64,000 bases of DNA from Valencia hispanica (GCA_963556495.2 OY747710.1:21087500-21151499); one strand, 5' to 3'; numbered from the stretch's first letter, positions 35,501 through 53,828 are shown. Made by a program: numbers and translations. Notes: generated from the letters alone by a model not told the origin.

Positions 35501-38150
35501 GGATAAGAAGAGGAAATACCACAGGAATGCAGCATTACAACATACACAGAATGAAACAAAACAAAAACAACAACAGAGTTGAGTCTGCGCTCAGGTCCTA
35601 CACCCACGCTCTGAATGCGGAGCAGAAAGCAGTGACTAATCTCCAAAACCTGTTCACAAGCTGACAATCTCTTCCACAGAAATTAGCACAGGAAAATAAT
35701 TTAAAGTCAGGGAAAGTAAAAGAAAACCATATCGCTTTTAATGTCAGGAGGAAAATATGCTTGAGAAGTGAGAAACGAGCAAAATCCTTCATTATATTTT
35801 ACTTTTTTATAGTTAAAGGGTAAGCTATATAATGCAGAAATGTTAAATAGTGGAAACAATATCAATTATAGGTTATGCAGCAAATTTTAAGTAACAAGTG
35901 GAATTTTACAATGATCCAGATCCAGGAAGGAGACCACATATCAACTCAGTCTGTGGGATCCCAATGTGTTCCCAGGCCAGAAGAGATTAACTTACATCAT
36001 CCCTCCACCGTGTGTCCCAGAGTCTCCTCCCAGTGAGAGATCCACATTAGGCATTCTGATTAGATGTCTGAACCACCTGAACTGACTCCTTTCGATTCAG
36101 AGAAACAGCGGCTCTACTCTGACTTTCTTCCCAGAGGATGCCGCTCATCCCTCCATCTTTCAGACTGAGCCCTGCCATCGCAGTCTCAGACCCCTAACCC
36201 AAAGGGAGCGCAGTTCACCTTCTTCTAGTCAAGAATAATGACTGCAGAATTAGAGTAGACCAGCTCTTTTCAGAATCGCCACTCTAATGTGGTGAAGGGG
36301 TTTGAGTATGAGGTTCAGATGTTGGTGAAGGTCTCCCATGGCAAACTATAGGGAGGAGGGATCAGACAAAGATTCTCGAGGCAAGTTTATGGTGTTAGGT
36401 CAACCTTGTCTAGATAAGGGAGACTGTGGCACCCTCCTGGAGTCAGAGAAGGTGGGGGAGCTCGTCAGTGAGCATCTGGTAGTGGAGGCTTTAAACAAGT
36501 GACACAAAATGCTTCTTTTTTTTCTTGTCCAGAGTGACTAGATAAAGTAGTCTTCTTTTAGATGATTAGGAGATCAACCAGCATTTGGAATGGACCACCT
36601 CAAGTCCAGGAACCAGGGGGACTTGCCCAGGAAATCAGTGCAACTCCTTGGTCATCCAAGTCTGTCCACTAACAAAGTTCAATCTCCGTAGTAACATAAG
36701 AAAGCTTTTAGCGTCCCTTTATTTCTTGTAGAAGGCCTATGACTTAAACAAGTTACATGATTGATTGAATATGTCTGTGAAAGTCTTAGATCATCCCTTG
36801 TTTCTTAATTTTTTAATCTCAATCTAATCTTCCAACCTTTTAAAGTAGCCCTTATCAATCGTTCTAGCATTAACAAAACACTCAATGAATGTTCCAGTGT
36901 TGTGGTTACACATCATTTCGCAAAAATAAGCACATTCTCTTCAACATGCTGACATGATCAGGAACTTTTGGATTTATTCCTTTATATATGACCACGTCAA
37001 GCACCACAGCAAATTTCTGAATGCCTGCTCAACAGCTATACAATAACACTAAATGACTAGACTAGACTCAGAGTTAGTAATAAAAAAGCAGCGAAACTCA
37101 AAGGAAAAACCCCGAAGGACCTTCAAGGAGCCTGGTGAATCCCATTCAGAACATCCTAAACGATGACAAGAAAGTCTGGATGCATTTGTGCAAATGTAAA
37201 GGAATTTGTTCTGTTTTTGTAACACATTACTCTATGAAATTCAATCTTTCATTCTAATGATATTAGAGGTGCTGTTTAATAAAAGACGTTCTAGCAAACA
37301 ATTGTGGGTTAAGGTGTTAAGGGGGTTAGCTGGTGGGTTTGGTAAAGTAACCTTCAGCCATTATTAAATCCCAATAATGAATTTTTTTAAAAATTGGTAT
37401 GAATAATACATGGGTATAGATGGAATAATTAAGATCAACCAAAAACAAAACCATACATGCTGAGGCTTCTCTTCTTCTTCCTCCTCCTCTTCCTCAGGAT
37501 AGGGGCGCTTTGGTGCCCTTGCGGGACTCATGGACTCTGGAGGTCCATCCATCGTCCAATAGGAGCCCTGGAAATACAAGATTAGGTTGGTTTTTTTTGC
37601 ACAGCATTTCATCCTATAAGATGCTAATTCCCCCAGAAGCATCAAAGTATAAAAGTAGCCCACCTTGCCGGGGTCGTTCTGTGGCCGAGGAACTTTCCTG
37701 AAGCATTTGTTCAGGGACAGATTGTGTCTGATGGAGTTCTGTTAACATCACGAGGATTCAAGTTACATACAATACAGTTATGATAATGTTATACTCCAGT
37801 ATTATGTGAATAGTAAACCTTGCCTTCCATCCTCGGCCTGCTCGGCTGTAGTAAGGGAAAGTGTTGCTTATCCAGGTATAAATGTCATTTAAGCTCAGCT
37901 TCCTCTCTGGTGCAGCTGCTATCGCCATGGCTATGAGGGTGGCGTAGCTATGGGGGGGCTTCCCTTTACAGCTTGATGGAGAGGGACTCGGCACTGACGG
38001 AACAAAATCCCCCCTCTCCCTCCCTCTGTCTCTCTTTTTGTCCCTCTCCCCTCCTCCTCCTCCTCTCTCTTTCCCCGAGCGCAGGCCGCTGATTCCCAGT
38101 TTGGGCAGCCAGTCAATGCTGGTGAGACTGGAGTCCAAGTCAGAAGACAT
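29518..38150 (-). CDS. foxj2: FOXJ2/FOXJ3-type forkhead transcription factor (9 coding exons)
   Basis: Coding exons on the minus strand: 38150-37824, 37738-37664, 37567-37457, 35467-35351, 35271-34815, 34730-34542, 34422-34321, 31033-30710, 29630-29518. They join without a break to 604 aa. The N-terminus [16 protein letters not shown] is characteristic of FOXJ2/FOXJ3. The winged-helix domain (about residues 61-140) contains [14 protein letters not shown], then [18 protein letters not shown], the helix that contacts DNA, and GSYWTMD. Further conserved patches are FSFEDLN with [34 protein letters not shown] and the acidic tail DDFDWDSL. An E-rich run follows the forkhead and long Pro/Ser-rich stretches fill the rest. 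The SDL/SID N-terminus leans to FOXJ2, but a separate fish paralogue is possible. Intron 1 uses a GC donor. The gene converges with epn1. Confidence 0.92.
29631..30709 (-). other. FOXJ-type gene intron 8
   Basis: AT-rich intron between the exon ending at 30710 and the last exon starting at 29630, with donor gtgagt and acceptor gtcccag. No repeat or hidden exon is recognised. Confidence 0.5.
31883..33421 (+). mobile_element. Tc1-like transposon with disabled transposase
   Basis: TA dinucleotides at 31883-31884 and 33420-33421 flank inverted ends cagtcgtggccaaaagtttt and its near-complement aaaagttttggccacaactg. The element is about 1.5 kb. Ends and size are typical of complete fish Tc1 copies. 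Its transposase is listed separately. Confidence 0.9.
32226..33243 (+). pseudogene. Tc1-family transposase, frameshift plus stop
   Basis: The frame from ATG 32226 begins [19 protein letters not shown], then the downstream frame takes over near 32285 ([19 protein letters not shown]), so a frameshift is present. A TGA at 32527-32529 interrupts VR-RLLEDG. From there the frame is open to 33243. All three DDE residues are in place: the first Asp in VIFSDEASF, the second in VQHDGAPCH, and Glu in NPIENLW. Confidence 0.85.
35915..36700 (-). mobile_element. Decayed non-LTR retrotransposon fragment
   Basis: The antisense phrase series 'gggatcccaatgtgttccc', 'tccctccaccgtgtgtccc' and 'gaaacagcggctctactct' is the 3' part of a fish LINE family. 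The sense-strand equivalent is at 59411-60270 and another antisense piece at 57240-57480. It lies in FOXJ intron 3. Confidence 0.6.
36700..37456 (-). other. Rest of FOXJ intron 3
   Basis: AT-rich intron sequence upstream (in gene sense) of exon 4. No recognised repeat or conserved exon. Confidence 0.4.
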
Positions 38151-38940
38151 TTCTTATTTCCTCTGTCCAGGATCTGGAGGATCAGAACACAAAGTACTGG
38201 ATCAACATTTTCTTCTTCTTTTTTTTTTTGCACAAACAGTGATCAGTCCCAAAGGAGAACCGCGTCAGCCAGAACTGTAGCAGACTCGACAGCTCTGTTC
38301 TTGTACTTCCAGCCAGCGTCTCTTACAAACAGTTTAGCTCACACACAAGGCACACTGTGCTGCTCCGGGAACTTTCCATCAACAACCAAAGGCATGGCAA
38401 GGTTGTGCCAACATGCCAGTGTACCATTGAGGGTGCTTGTTATTTTTTAGAAGAAGGAGATCGACTTTGCTTACCTTTCTGTGGTCACTCGAGGCCCAGG
38501 GCCTTGCAAAGTGTGAATATTTTATGCTGTCATCAGCTGTGCACGTCTGTTGTCAAACTGCCGCCTTCCTTCCACCTTCAGATCTCCCTCCTCAGCACAC
38601 CAATGTCTTCCAGGCATCCGATCCCACCTTCCGTTTGTGAAGGTTTGTGTAACTTTGAAGAGATATACACAAAATACTGATCGAGGAGCTTCCTTTTTCT
38701 CTCCCTCTGCCCTTCCCCTCCCTATCTGACTTCACCAGAAAGACGTCACTCACTCCTCCCCCATGTGTGAGCTCACCCTCTGCTCCCGCCTTTGGTAGAA
38801 GGTCCCACGCCCCGGGCCAGTCAGGTTTGCATTGCAAAGGAACACATGAACTTTCCACCACACTAAGTCAATACATCTCCTATGTGGAGGGGAAGGTTGA
38901 CTGACACAAGAACAAAACCACAGGAGTGAAGTGTTTAAGT
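38151..38940 (-). promoter_or_regulatory. FOXJ leader and intergenic region to isoc2
   Basis: The FOXJ start codon lies near 'ctccag|ATCCTGG' in gene sense, which could be the acceptor of a leader intron. The next 700 bases up to the isoc2 poly(A) signal must hold the FOXJ promoter unless a distant leader exon exists. No TATA box or CpG-dense island is obvious. Confidence 0.35.
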
Positions 38941-38951
38941 GAAAGCAATGC

Positions 38952-38957
38952 TTTATT
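38952..38957 (-). terminator. isoc2: isoc2 poly(A) signal
   Basis: TTTATT on the + strand reads AATAAA on the minus strand, about 65 bases past the isoc2 stop codon, in a short untranslated tail. Spacing is normal for vertebrate 3' ends. Confidence 0.6.
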
Positions 38958-39020
38958 AAAATTGCTGTGTTAAAACGCAGAGGATTGTACAGTGGAACAC
39001 AATGACAGGAGGCGATGTCT

Positions 39021-41673
39021 CTACAGAGCGCTGAAGAAGGCGAGGAGCCCAGTGTCAGGAGACGGGTGGGCCAAGAGCTTCTGGATCTGCCAACAAAGAT
39101 CAACGTTTGTTAGTTGAGAACAGTCATAAGATATAGATAAACACATAGCATACTATTTCAGTTTTGGAGCTTTACATTAACAGGACCTGATAAAAAAAAA
39201 GATCTGGCCTTTACCTGGGGGTAAAATGATCCAAATCCAACCTTTAGTGTAAAAAAAACAAAAACACTATCATGTCATTTATTAAACTAATAAGCTGTGT
39301 GTGATGACCTAAGCAGCATCCTATGACACAACTGCTTGTTGTACCTCATATAGCAGCAATTACCTAAAGTATTGTTTTTGTATAAAGACTTTAATCAGTC
39401 TCTCACATTCTGAGAGAGAAATCTTTGGCCTCTTCCTGTTTATAGAACAATGCTTCATTGCTTGCATGACCCAGTTTCAAATAAGCTTTAGCTGCACAGA
39501 AAAAAAACTTTAAATTTGACTCCAGAATACATGGGGAATACATGGATGCCTCAAAAACTGTCCCGGTTCCGTGTTTGCAAAACAATCCTAAATCATCACA
39601 CCTCCACCACCATGCTTGTCAGTTGATAAAGATTTTGTGCTGATGTTGGGTTTTGTTCAACGAGACCTGGCTTTGCAAACTTCATCTTTGAGTAAGATGA
39701 TTTTTGGGTTTTTTTTTACTGGCAATTCTTCCAAACAAGCCATACTTGTTCACTACTTTTCAAATGTACGGTCATTAAACAATTAACAAGCAAACAGAAG
39801 CCTATATGTCTTGTGTTTTTGCAGTCTCTCGGAGCTCAGATTTACTGGGATTCTTCATAAGATAAGGAACTGCTAAATGTTTTCCACCTGTGAACAAACT
39901 TTCTCAATTTAGAATGATGGACTTCAAATTGCTGAGGAAAGGTCTTCAAACCCTTCCAGACTACTGTAACAACTGCTTTTAAGGCTCGTTGCTGATGTAT
40001 TTCTGCTTTGGCATTGGGTGAACACACAGCTGCAGGCTCCAGATTGCTAAATCTCTGCTTTATAGAGGAGGACCCACTAGTTGATCTGTAAATTAAGTGC
40101 ATTTATTTACTTTAACCAGGCTGCTAATTTCCCTCTAAAATCCCTTGAAAGGAGGGTTTACTTTTGTTTCTCTTTTCACATCTCTTTTCCATTTTAGCTT
40201 TGTTTTTGTTGAATAAATATTGACATCATGGGATCTGTTGTGTTTTTGCACTCAAACTTTGCTTTAAATAACTTTAGAAACAAGTAAATACCAGATAATC
40301 TTTATTCTGTGAATAAAAGCCCAGACTTGAAACAGGGTGCAGTTTCTTCATATAGTGACTATTTAACCTGAATTTAATATGCAGAACTGGTGCTAACCAA
40401 TGAGAACACATCTCACCATTCATTTACTGGCTTCCTGCTCAGTTTTAGAATTTTATTTTTTAGAGTTTTAGGTAGTCTAACTTTCTTTAATTTTTTTTAC
40501 ATTTACACACCTTAAAAAGCTCTAAAAAAATAAATCATCCATTCAGTTTTTTTAAATATCCGTAGATCCAAACTACAACATCCATTTTCTCTTTTTGGTG
40601 ACTCCCCAAAACTTTTCTCTGCACGGAAATCAAACAATCAGCTCATGTCATCTGTGACGTTTGTTTATCCTTTATTTCTATTCTTTTGCATTTTGAATTT
40701 GATTTCCTTAAATTAAACTATATTTTACTATCCAGGTGATTGGCTTAAATGTGAAGCATGTTGATGATCTCATGTTTTCTTTTTATGTGCTGACGGAATA
40801 AATCACACGCTGACAGAGCAGTAGAGTGCAAATGTAACAAGGACCTCCTTAAAGCTGGGATGTTTGGCGTCCTGAACAAGCTGCAGGAGGACGGCCTCTG
40901 TGGTGGTGAGGTAAGCGCCGCTTTGCTTCAGTCGGGACAAAGCAAACAACCGATCAGTCTGGCTGAGGAGAGAAGCATAAAGATTTAACACAAAACTGTG
41001 CATATTAAGAATATATTCGGAATAAAATCAAAATCGACAGATACCTTCTGGAGGAAACCGCATCAGCCACAATATGGACCTCCACTCCCTTCTCAAGAAG
41101 ATCATATGTTGTACACTGAGCAAAAGGAGAAAATTATTTTTTATCCTTTAATCTAAAAACACAACTATTACAATTATTCCTTTCAGTTTGCTTTCATTAT
41201 TATAAAGATTAAAAAAGCCTACAGTGTGCAGATTAAATATGATGTAAAAACAAAAATATTCATTACTGCGATGCAGGCATGTGCTTCTATTCCACACAGA
41301 ATGGCTTGTTTAGGGCTCCCCAGAGCCTGTAACTCCTTCTCCACTTCTTCTATGATCATAGTAAATGAGGTTTTAGCATGAGCAGTCAGATCACTAGCCC
41401 CCAGCTCCGGGACAGTGGGTCCCAAGCCTTTAGGGTACTGTTCCGTCAAAATGGTGGGGATGTCCAGAATACGGCTGGCCTGCAGGAGTGGATCAAGTTT
41501 AGTAACGAAATGACTGCAATTTAGCAACAGAATAGGTGATGAAACAACCTGGAGGAGTCTGGATGCATTGCTGACAATGTTGGTGAATTGGAAGATGTTA
41601 GGTCTGAACTTCTCCTGCATGTCACACAGGAAGAGGACAGAATCCTTGATGGAGAGCCTGCCGATGTTTGCCA
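39021..41673 (-). CDS. isoc2: Isochorismatase domain-containing protein 2 (first exon not located)
   Basis: Exons on the minus strand: 41673-41549, 41479-41267, 41115-41045, 40962-40845, 39086-39021. They join in frame to about 197 aa, the usual length of the family. Hallmarks are [17 protein letters not shown] with the conserved Asp, [16 protein letters not shown], and [11 protein letters not shown] with the Cys that is nucleophilic in active cysteine-hydrolase relatives, then [13 protein letters not shown]. The C-terminus is [19 protein letters not shown]2 is a putative isochorismatase-like hydrolase; the vertebrate substrate is not known to me. The exon at 41673 begins TG GCA AAC, so the ATG is probably split, with its A at the end of an upstream exon I could not place. 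The second intron (41480-41548) is only 69 bases and open in frame. The last intron holds a decayed Tc1 copy. Confidence 0.93.
39330..40340 (-). mobile_element. Decayed Tc1-derived element in the last isoc2 intron
   Basis: 'cctccaccaccatgcttg', 'ttgtgctgatgttggg', 'gaatgatggacttcaaa' and 'tttgttgaataaatattgac' appear in the order of a fish Tc1 family read in antisense. There is no intact frame. Confidence 0.6.
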
Positions 41674-42369
41674 CTGCAACAAGCACATCAAAACCATAGA
41701 CTGTATGTATATAGATCACAACCTAAGAAATACAGAATCTGGCAACAGTATCAGTATATAACCAAACAAGCTTCAATGTATTTACTGGAATTTGATGTGA
41801 TGAGGCAACACAAAGTAGTTTATAACTGTGAAGTGAAAGGAAAACCATTCAAATTTTTCCTGTTTGTTTTCTAGCAAACTTTTGAGTTCTGGAATTGGAA
41901 CACTCAATGTGACAACACGTTGTAGTAGCTCTGTTAGATTCATTTCGATGTATTCTTTTTCTAGTTAAAGCATGCTTTTCTGAAAAATTGTTCCCACTGG
42001 TTTTGGATGCTGTGCATCTGGAAAGAATTTTGCTCCCATTTTTATTTTGTTTTGTTTTTATAAATGGAAGCAGCTGATTACCATCTCAAAAGCTTAAATA
42101 ATACCTGAACTATGACCCCAAATCCCAGAGGAGTTGAAAACGAGGTTTTCATGGATGAAGAGCAGGACCAAAGAGCACAAAGAGAATGAGGAAGTTCAAA
42201 CCATTTATCCTGTCAATCATAATGGGCAAGGATCATATTTGCCCAGCAGACAGACCGAGATTTAAAGAGGAGCTACAAAACCAAATGAGGTGGATTAGCA
42301 GTGCTTGCCAACAACTGATGGTGTCATCCAGGACATATTAATGAGGAATATTCTCTCTGTTGGATACAC

Positions 42370-42620
42370 CTGGAAGGTGTATTCTGTATTCTGATCAGGT
42401 GACTTCCAAAGCAATTGGTTGCACTGGATTTAATTGTAAGGTTTGCGCTGTGGTTTTGATATGGCAAAATGTAAAAAAAGTTTAAGAGGTATGATTTTTA
42501 TTTTCTGTGTATTACCTCATTTGCAAGGTCAAAAGTTTTGCTCTAAATGTTTCTGCAAAGTAGCCACATGTAACTCTCTGTAAACATCATTTAACAATAA
42601 CTAAATTCTACAGCTTTTCC
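42370..42620. mobile_element. Possible Tc1/mariner fragment
   Basis: 'ctgatcaggtgacttccaaa' followed by 'gcaattggttgcactgg' resembles the terminal region of fish Tc1 copies. No ends are defined. It lies upstream of isoc2. Confidence 0.35.
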
Positions 42621-42749
42621 TCAAATACTGTATATAGGCTATAACTTTTAATGTTTTGTGCATCAGTGCATCCCAAAGAAAAGAAGCGATAAAAGAGCAG
42701 CTGTGATCCTAAATTGGTTTATCAAAGGTAATGTGACTTACTGTCTGTG

Positions 42750-43169
42750 TCCAGATGTAAGCAGGAGGAATGGGCGACAGGTTCAAGGGGACAGTAAAAA
42801 CATCAACTACCAGGTTAAAGGATTATTTCCCATGTGACGCGTCCTAAAGGAAAATATTTACCCATTAGTTGCAAGTGAACACTGAACAAAAACAGCTGAT
42901 AATACTAACCGAATAATAAACGTCTGTTACATGCAAACAAAACCTAATAATATCCCAAACTAACCTCGATTAAAAAGGAAACACACGGAACATTTACAAA
43001 GAAAGACTTTACAATAAGTCCCGCCTTTTAAAGAACAGTGACCAATAGAATTGCGTGTTATATAGATTGACGTCTCTTTCAACCAATAGCAGAGCATGTT
43101 TGAGGCCGCTGGGTTTGCTAAAGAGAGTGGGTGGAAACCATAAGGGTAGTACAGAGTTGTTTGCTAAAG
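42750..43169. promoter_or_regulatory. Probable shared upstream region of isoc2 and atg12
   Basis: isoc2 (minus) and atg12 (plus) are head-to-head. CCAAT boxes, the usual NF-Y site, lie at 43042-43046 and 43083-43087, upstream of the atg12 start, and two more lie inside atg12 intron 1 at 43397-43401 and 43428-43432. No TATA box is obvious. An E-box-like CCATGTGAC at 42830-42838 is the exact reverse complement of GTCACATGG at 43451-43459. Bidirectional promoter use is inferred from layout and motifs. Confidence 0.5.
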
Positions 43170-50045
<6,876 letters not shown>

Positions 50046-50128
50046 CTGTTTTGTTTGATGCTTAAGTATTTCCTTGTGTGTTCTCTCCTTCGGTATTTGG
50101 TCTTTAAGTTTGTATGTACATACACTGT

Positions 50129-50134
50129 AAATAA
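50129..50134 (+). terminator. atg12: atg12 poly(A) signal
   Basis: AATAAA lies 84 bases past the atg12 stop, followed by T-rich sequence. This suggests a 3' untranslated region of roughly 100 bases. Confidence 0.6.
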
Positions 50135-50279
50135 ATTACTGTAAACATTTTTCTACGGCTTTTTCAGTTTCTCCCCCCCCCCCCGACTGAAGTAAATGCT
50201 GATTCTGTTCATTCTGTTTGAGGTTTGCAGCACTGTGAAAAACAAATTTTCAGATTTTCAAACACATTTCAATATCCAT

Positions 50280-50400
50280 CCATTTTCTGTACCCGTCCTC
50301 CTATGCAGGGTTGCGGGGGGGGGCGGCTGGTGCCTATCTCCAGCAGTGACGGGGCAAAAGGCGGGGTACACCCTGGACAGGTCGCAAGTCCATCGCACAT
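50280..50400 (+). repeat. Common teleost interspersed repeat
   Basis: 'catccattttctgtaccc', 'tgcctatctccagcagtgac' and 'ggtacaccctggacaggtcg' form a very common fish repeat, probably a LINE tail. It is short and non-coding. Confidence 0.65.
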
Positions 50401-50529
50401 TTCAATATATGACAAATAAAACCTGATAGAAATACAACATAAAGTTGACTGAAGAATCTCAAAAAGCCACACATTATGCCCCGATGTAAAGAAATGATCA
50501 TAGATAATAAACAAAAGTACATCTATAAT

Positions 50530-51545
50530 TTGGTTATAAAGCCATTTTTAAGGGTTTGGGACTCCAGTGAACCACAGTAGGAGTCATTATCTACCAATGG
50601 AGAAAACACGGAACAGTTGAGAACTTTCCCAGGAGTGGTCAGCCAACAGAAATGACACCAAGAGTTCATCAAAAACTCATCCAGGAGGTCCGTAAAGAAC
50701 CCAAATCAAACATCAGAAGCCATGCAGGGTCCACTTATCTTAGTAACGGTCAGTTTTTAGTTAAATGAGAAAAATTGGGAAAAAATATCACCCATCAGAC
50801 AGGTCCAGGGCTCAAATCGCAGATGAAAATAAGATAAAGGCTGTATGCTTGGGTATAAGCATTTTGGTGAATTCCCCAAAAGTTTTGAGAAAATTTTGTG
50901 TGGACTGACTTGACAAATGTGGAACCCTTTGCATCATGTATTCATCCTGTTACATCTGGTGTAAAACTAAAACAGCATTTTAGGAAACCGTCAAACATGG
51001 TTTTAGTAGTATGATGGCCTGAGACTAGTTTAGAACTTTATGACCTGGATGGTCCGCCCTAATTGATGAAACCATGACTTCTGCTCTCTAGCTGGAAAAC
51101 CTGAAAGGGTTTGTGACCTTAAGCTGAAGTCCACACTTGGGTGATGCAGCAAGGAAATATCTCGAAAGACAACAAGCAAGACCACCTCTGAATTACTCAA
51201 ACAGGAAGAAAAAAAAGTTTAGTACAGCGTCAGACAGGCCGATCATGCTTGAAAACACTCTACTGAGGCTAAATTAAAACCCTTCTGACACCAAGAAGAG
51301 TGGGCCCAAGTGATCTAACACACAGCACTGTTAACTGTGAACACTTTGACGATTGTTCAAGCCAACGGTGGTATACCCAGTTATTGGCTTTAGGGGACAA
51401 TTACTGTCACATAGGGCCAGGCTGTTCTTAATAGCTACTTTCCCTATTAGGGAAACTGCTTTCTGTAGTTATTGAGGTTATCTATCTGATATTAAAATTT
51501 GTTTTACTTGAAACTTCTAAGACAAAAAAGCAAAAACAAATCTGT
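50530..51545 (+). mobile_element. Decayed Tc1/mariner element
   Basis: Ordered remnants: 'gggactccagtgaaccacag', 'cccaggagtggtcagccaac', 'tgtggactgacttgacaaa', 'gaaaacactctactgaggct', 'ggtatacccagttattgg'. The coding sense is +, but no frame survives. Confidence 0.75.
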
Positions 51546-52639
51546 AAGATAAATTAAAACTCATACTGGTGATCAAGTTGTGATGGCTGTTTTAAAAAGA
51601 AGCACCTCTGAAATTAGACCGACATGAAGAGAGGGGGCACCACAGCAACAGATGGACACAGAGGGATTATATGAGTCAGGATGCATATGTGACAAACTCC
51701 TGAGAAAGAGAGTCGATTGGCGTATAGGCAGATGCTCAGTCTCTCCACCAGTTCGCATCTCCGTCCATCCACTGGGCCGGAGGCTCAACAGGAGAGGAGA
51801 GTGGAGCTGGGGAGGTAAGGACCGACGAGGGGGGAAAATAACTGAGGCGATAAATGAAGAGTGTTAGAGAAGCAGTTCATCATGGAGGATTTAAGTTTAA
51901 ATTCCTAAGGAGCTTTTTGATCAAGAACTCTTTAACAGGAAGACTCCAAGAAGTGACGGATTAAGACTTTTCTTTTTTATGCCAGGATATTTTGTGTCAA
52001 GTAGTCGAAAAGATTTGGGGTAGGTATAATTTTCCAAATATTTTTAAAATACATGAATCATTAAGAAATAGCCAGTTTTCTGCAGCTCTGATAAATAGGC
52101 TGGGGTTTGTTTGTTTTTTTTGTTGTTTTTTTGCGGTGGGGTTATTTGAATAGTGCAAGCGAAAAAGCAATATAAGAGCAGAAAAACAGATGCCTTCAAT
52201 CTTAAAATTAGACTTTTGGTATACCTGTTGGAAGATTTCTCATGATTCTACAGAAAAATTTGTGTTCAGTTATTAAGGCAAAGATACATTTGATGAGGGT
52301 TTAACAAGAAAAATAATTAAATCTAATGATTTTTCTCTTGGCCAAAAAGAATTATGGGGTCTACATTAAGTAATTAAATTTCAATGGTACGAGGTAAACT
52401 GGGAATAAATCACCTGAATGGTTGATTTTTAGTTTTTAAAAATTATTTTGTAGAAACAAAAGAGAATAAACATTTTTTGTAGACTGGATTTGTTCGCCGG
52501 CTTGGGAGAATTTTAAATAATGGACGCAAAGAGATTTGTCTTAACATTTAAGCTGTGACTTATCAAGTAAATCATAAGCTCATTTCATCATTCAGTCAAG
52601 GGGTTGCCTCTAAAAATGCATCACTTCTCCACCTGCACA
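51546..52639. other. Intergenic, nothing recognised
   Basis: AT-rich sequence with a T/G low-complexity stretch near 52105-52140. No gene or named repeat is supported. Confidence 0.4.
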
Positions 52640-53463
52640 TACAGCCCCAGTCAAAACATTAAGACCACTTAAAAAGTGGCAAAAATAATCGTCCTTTGCA
52701 TGATTGGATCCTAATAAGATTCCAAGAAGAGCTTCAATATGCAGCAAGAAGAAATGGTAGTGAGACAAAAGATTCTTGAACATGCAATGTATTGAAAACA
52801 ACGCTTAAACTGAAGCAAGCTGTTTTATAGCTGATCAAAAGTTTAGGACCACACCTCCAGAAAAAAACCGTAACCTGCAGGATGGTACAAAAGAGTGATG
52901 CTATACTCCTGAAAGAAGTCCCTTGTCTTGCAGGCATTGTGTACTGTATCGTTGTCCTGTTGAAAAACCCAGTCATTACCACACAGACGAGGTCTCTCAG
53001 TCATGGTAACAATATTTTTGGGTCTTCCAACTGACCTTTTCGTTCCAAACCTTCAGGATCATTTAAGAAATTCTAAATGACCGTCTTACTGTGTCCTACC
53101 TCAGCAGCGATGGCATGCTGCAAGAAACCCTGCTTAAGCAGTTCAACAACCCGACCACGTTCAAAAAGTCATGGGAGTGTGACTACGTGATGGAAAATGA
53201 CAATGAAGCCACATTTTTGCACAGATTTGGCCTTTTAAAGGCATGTGGTCTTAAACTTTTGATCAGCTGTAAAACAGCCTTTTTCAGTTTAAGCGTTGTT
53301 TTCAATAAATTGCATGCTCAAAAAATGTTTTGCCTCATTCCCATTTCTTCTTGTTGCATATCGAAGCTCTACTTTGCACCTTGTTAAGGACAAACCAGAC
53401 AAAATATGATTTTTATTTTTTTGCCATTTTTCAAGTGGTCTTAAACTTTTGATCGGGACTGTA
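52640..53463 (-). mobile_element. Internally deleted Tc1-like element with about 220-base inverted repeats
   Basis: TA at 52640-52641 and 53462-53463. The left arm ('cattaagaccactt', 'aacgcttaaactgaagcaag') pairs with the right arm ('ttcagtttaagcgttg', 'aagtggtcttaaactttt'). Between the arms a minus-strand remnant reads VFQQDND, the region of the second catalytic Asp. The rest of the transposase is lost. Confidence 0.8.
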
Positions 53464-53488
53464 CTATAGTTTGCCAGTTGTCTTAGTA

Positions 53489-53710
53489 CAGGGTTGGCCA
53501 TGTCCATTCCTCAAGAGCTACTATCTTTCAACTTCCAGATGCATCCCTTCTCCAACACATCTGAATCAAATGGCTCAATCCCCTCAGCAGCATGTCATTT
53601 TGCTCTACAGCTCTGATTAGCAATTAATTTAATTCAGGTGTGTTGGAGCAGGTATTCATCTAAAAATGTCAGGATAGTAGTGCTAGGGGACTGGACTTGG
53701 CCAACCCTAT
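53489..53710. mobile_element. Palindromic miniature repeat
   Basis: The left arm starts cagggttggccatgtcc and the right arm ends ggacttggccaaccctat. The inner arms share the 'caacacatctgaatcaaat' motif and its complement. The element can fold into a long hairpin. A second member is at 53949-54170. Confidence 0.65.
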
Positions 53711-53828
53711 CCTAGTATATAGATGTTTTATTTTTTTAAATGTCTCTTACCAGTTGAACTCCTACATTTCCTGGAAGTGTACCAGTATCCCAAGAACATT
53801 TCCCCCCTTTGCTGATTCGCAGTCACAA

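Noticed and set aside
41674..41719. Upstream Met giving isoc2 an extra N-terminus (MIYIHTVYGFDVLVA)
   Set aside because: This sequence covers the acceptor gttgcag and its pyrimidine tract, so it is intron; the homologous protein begins after it.
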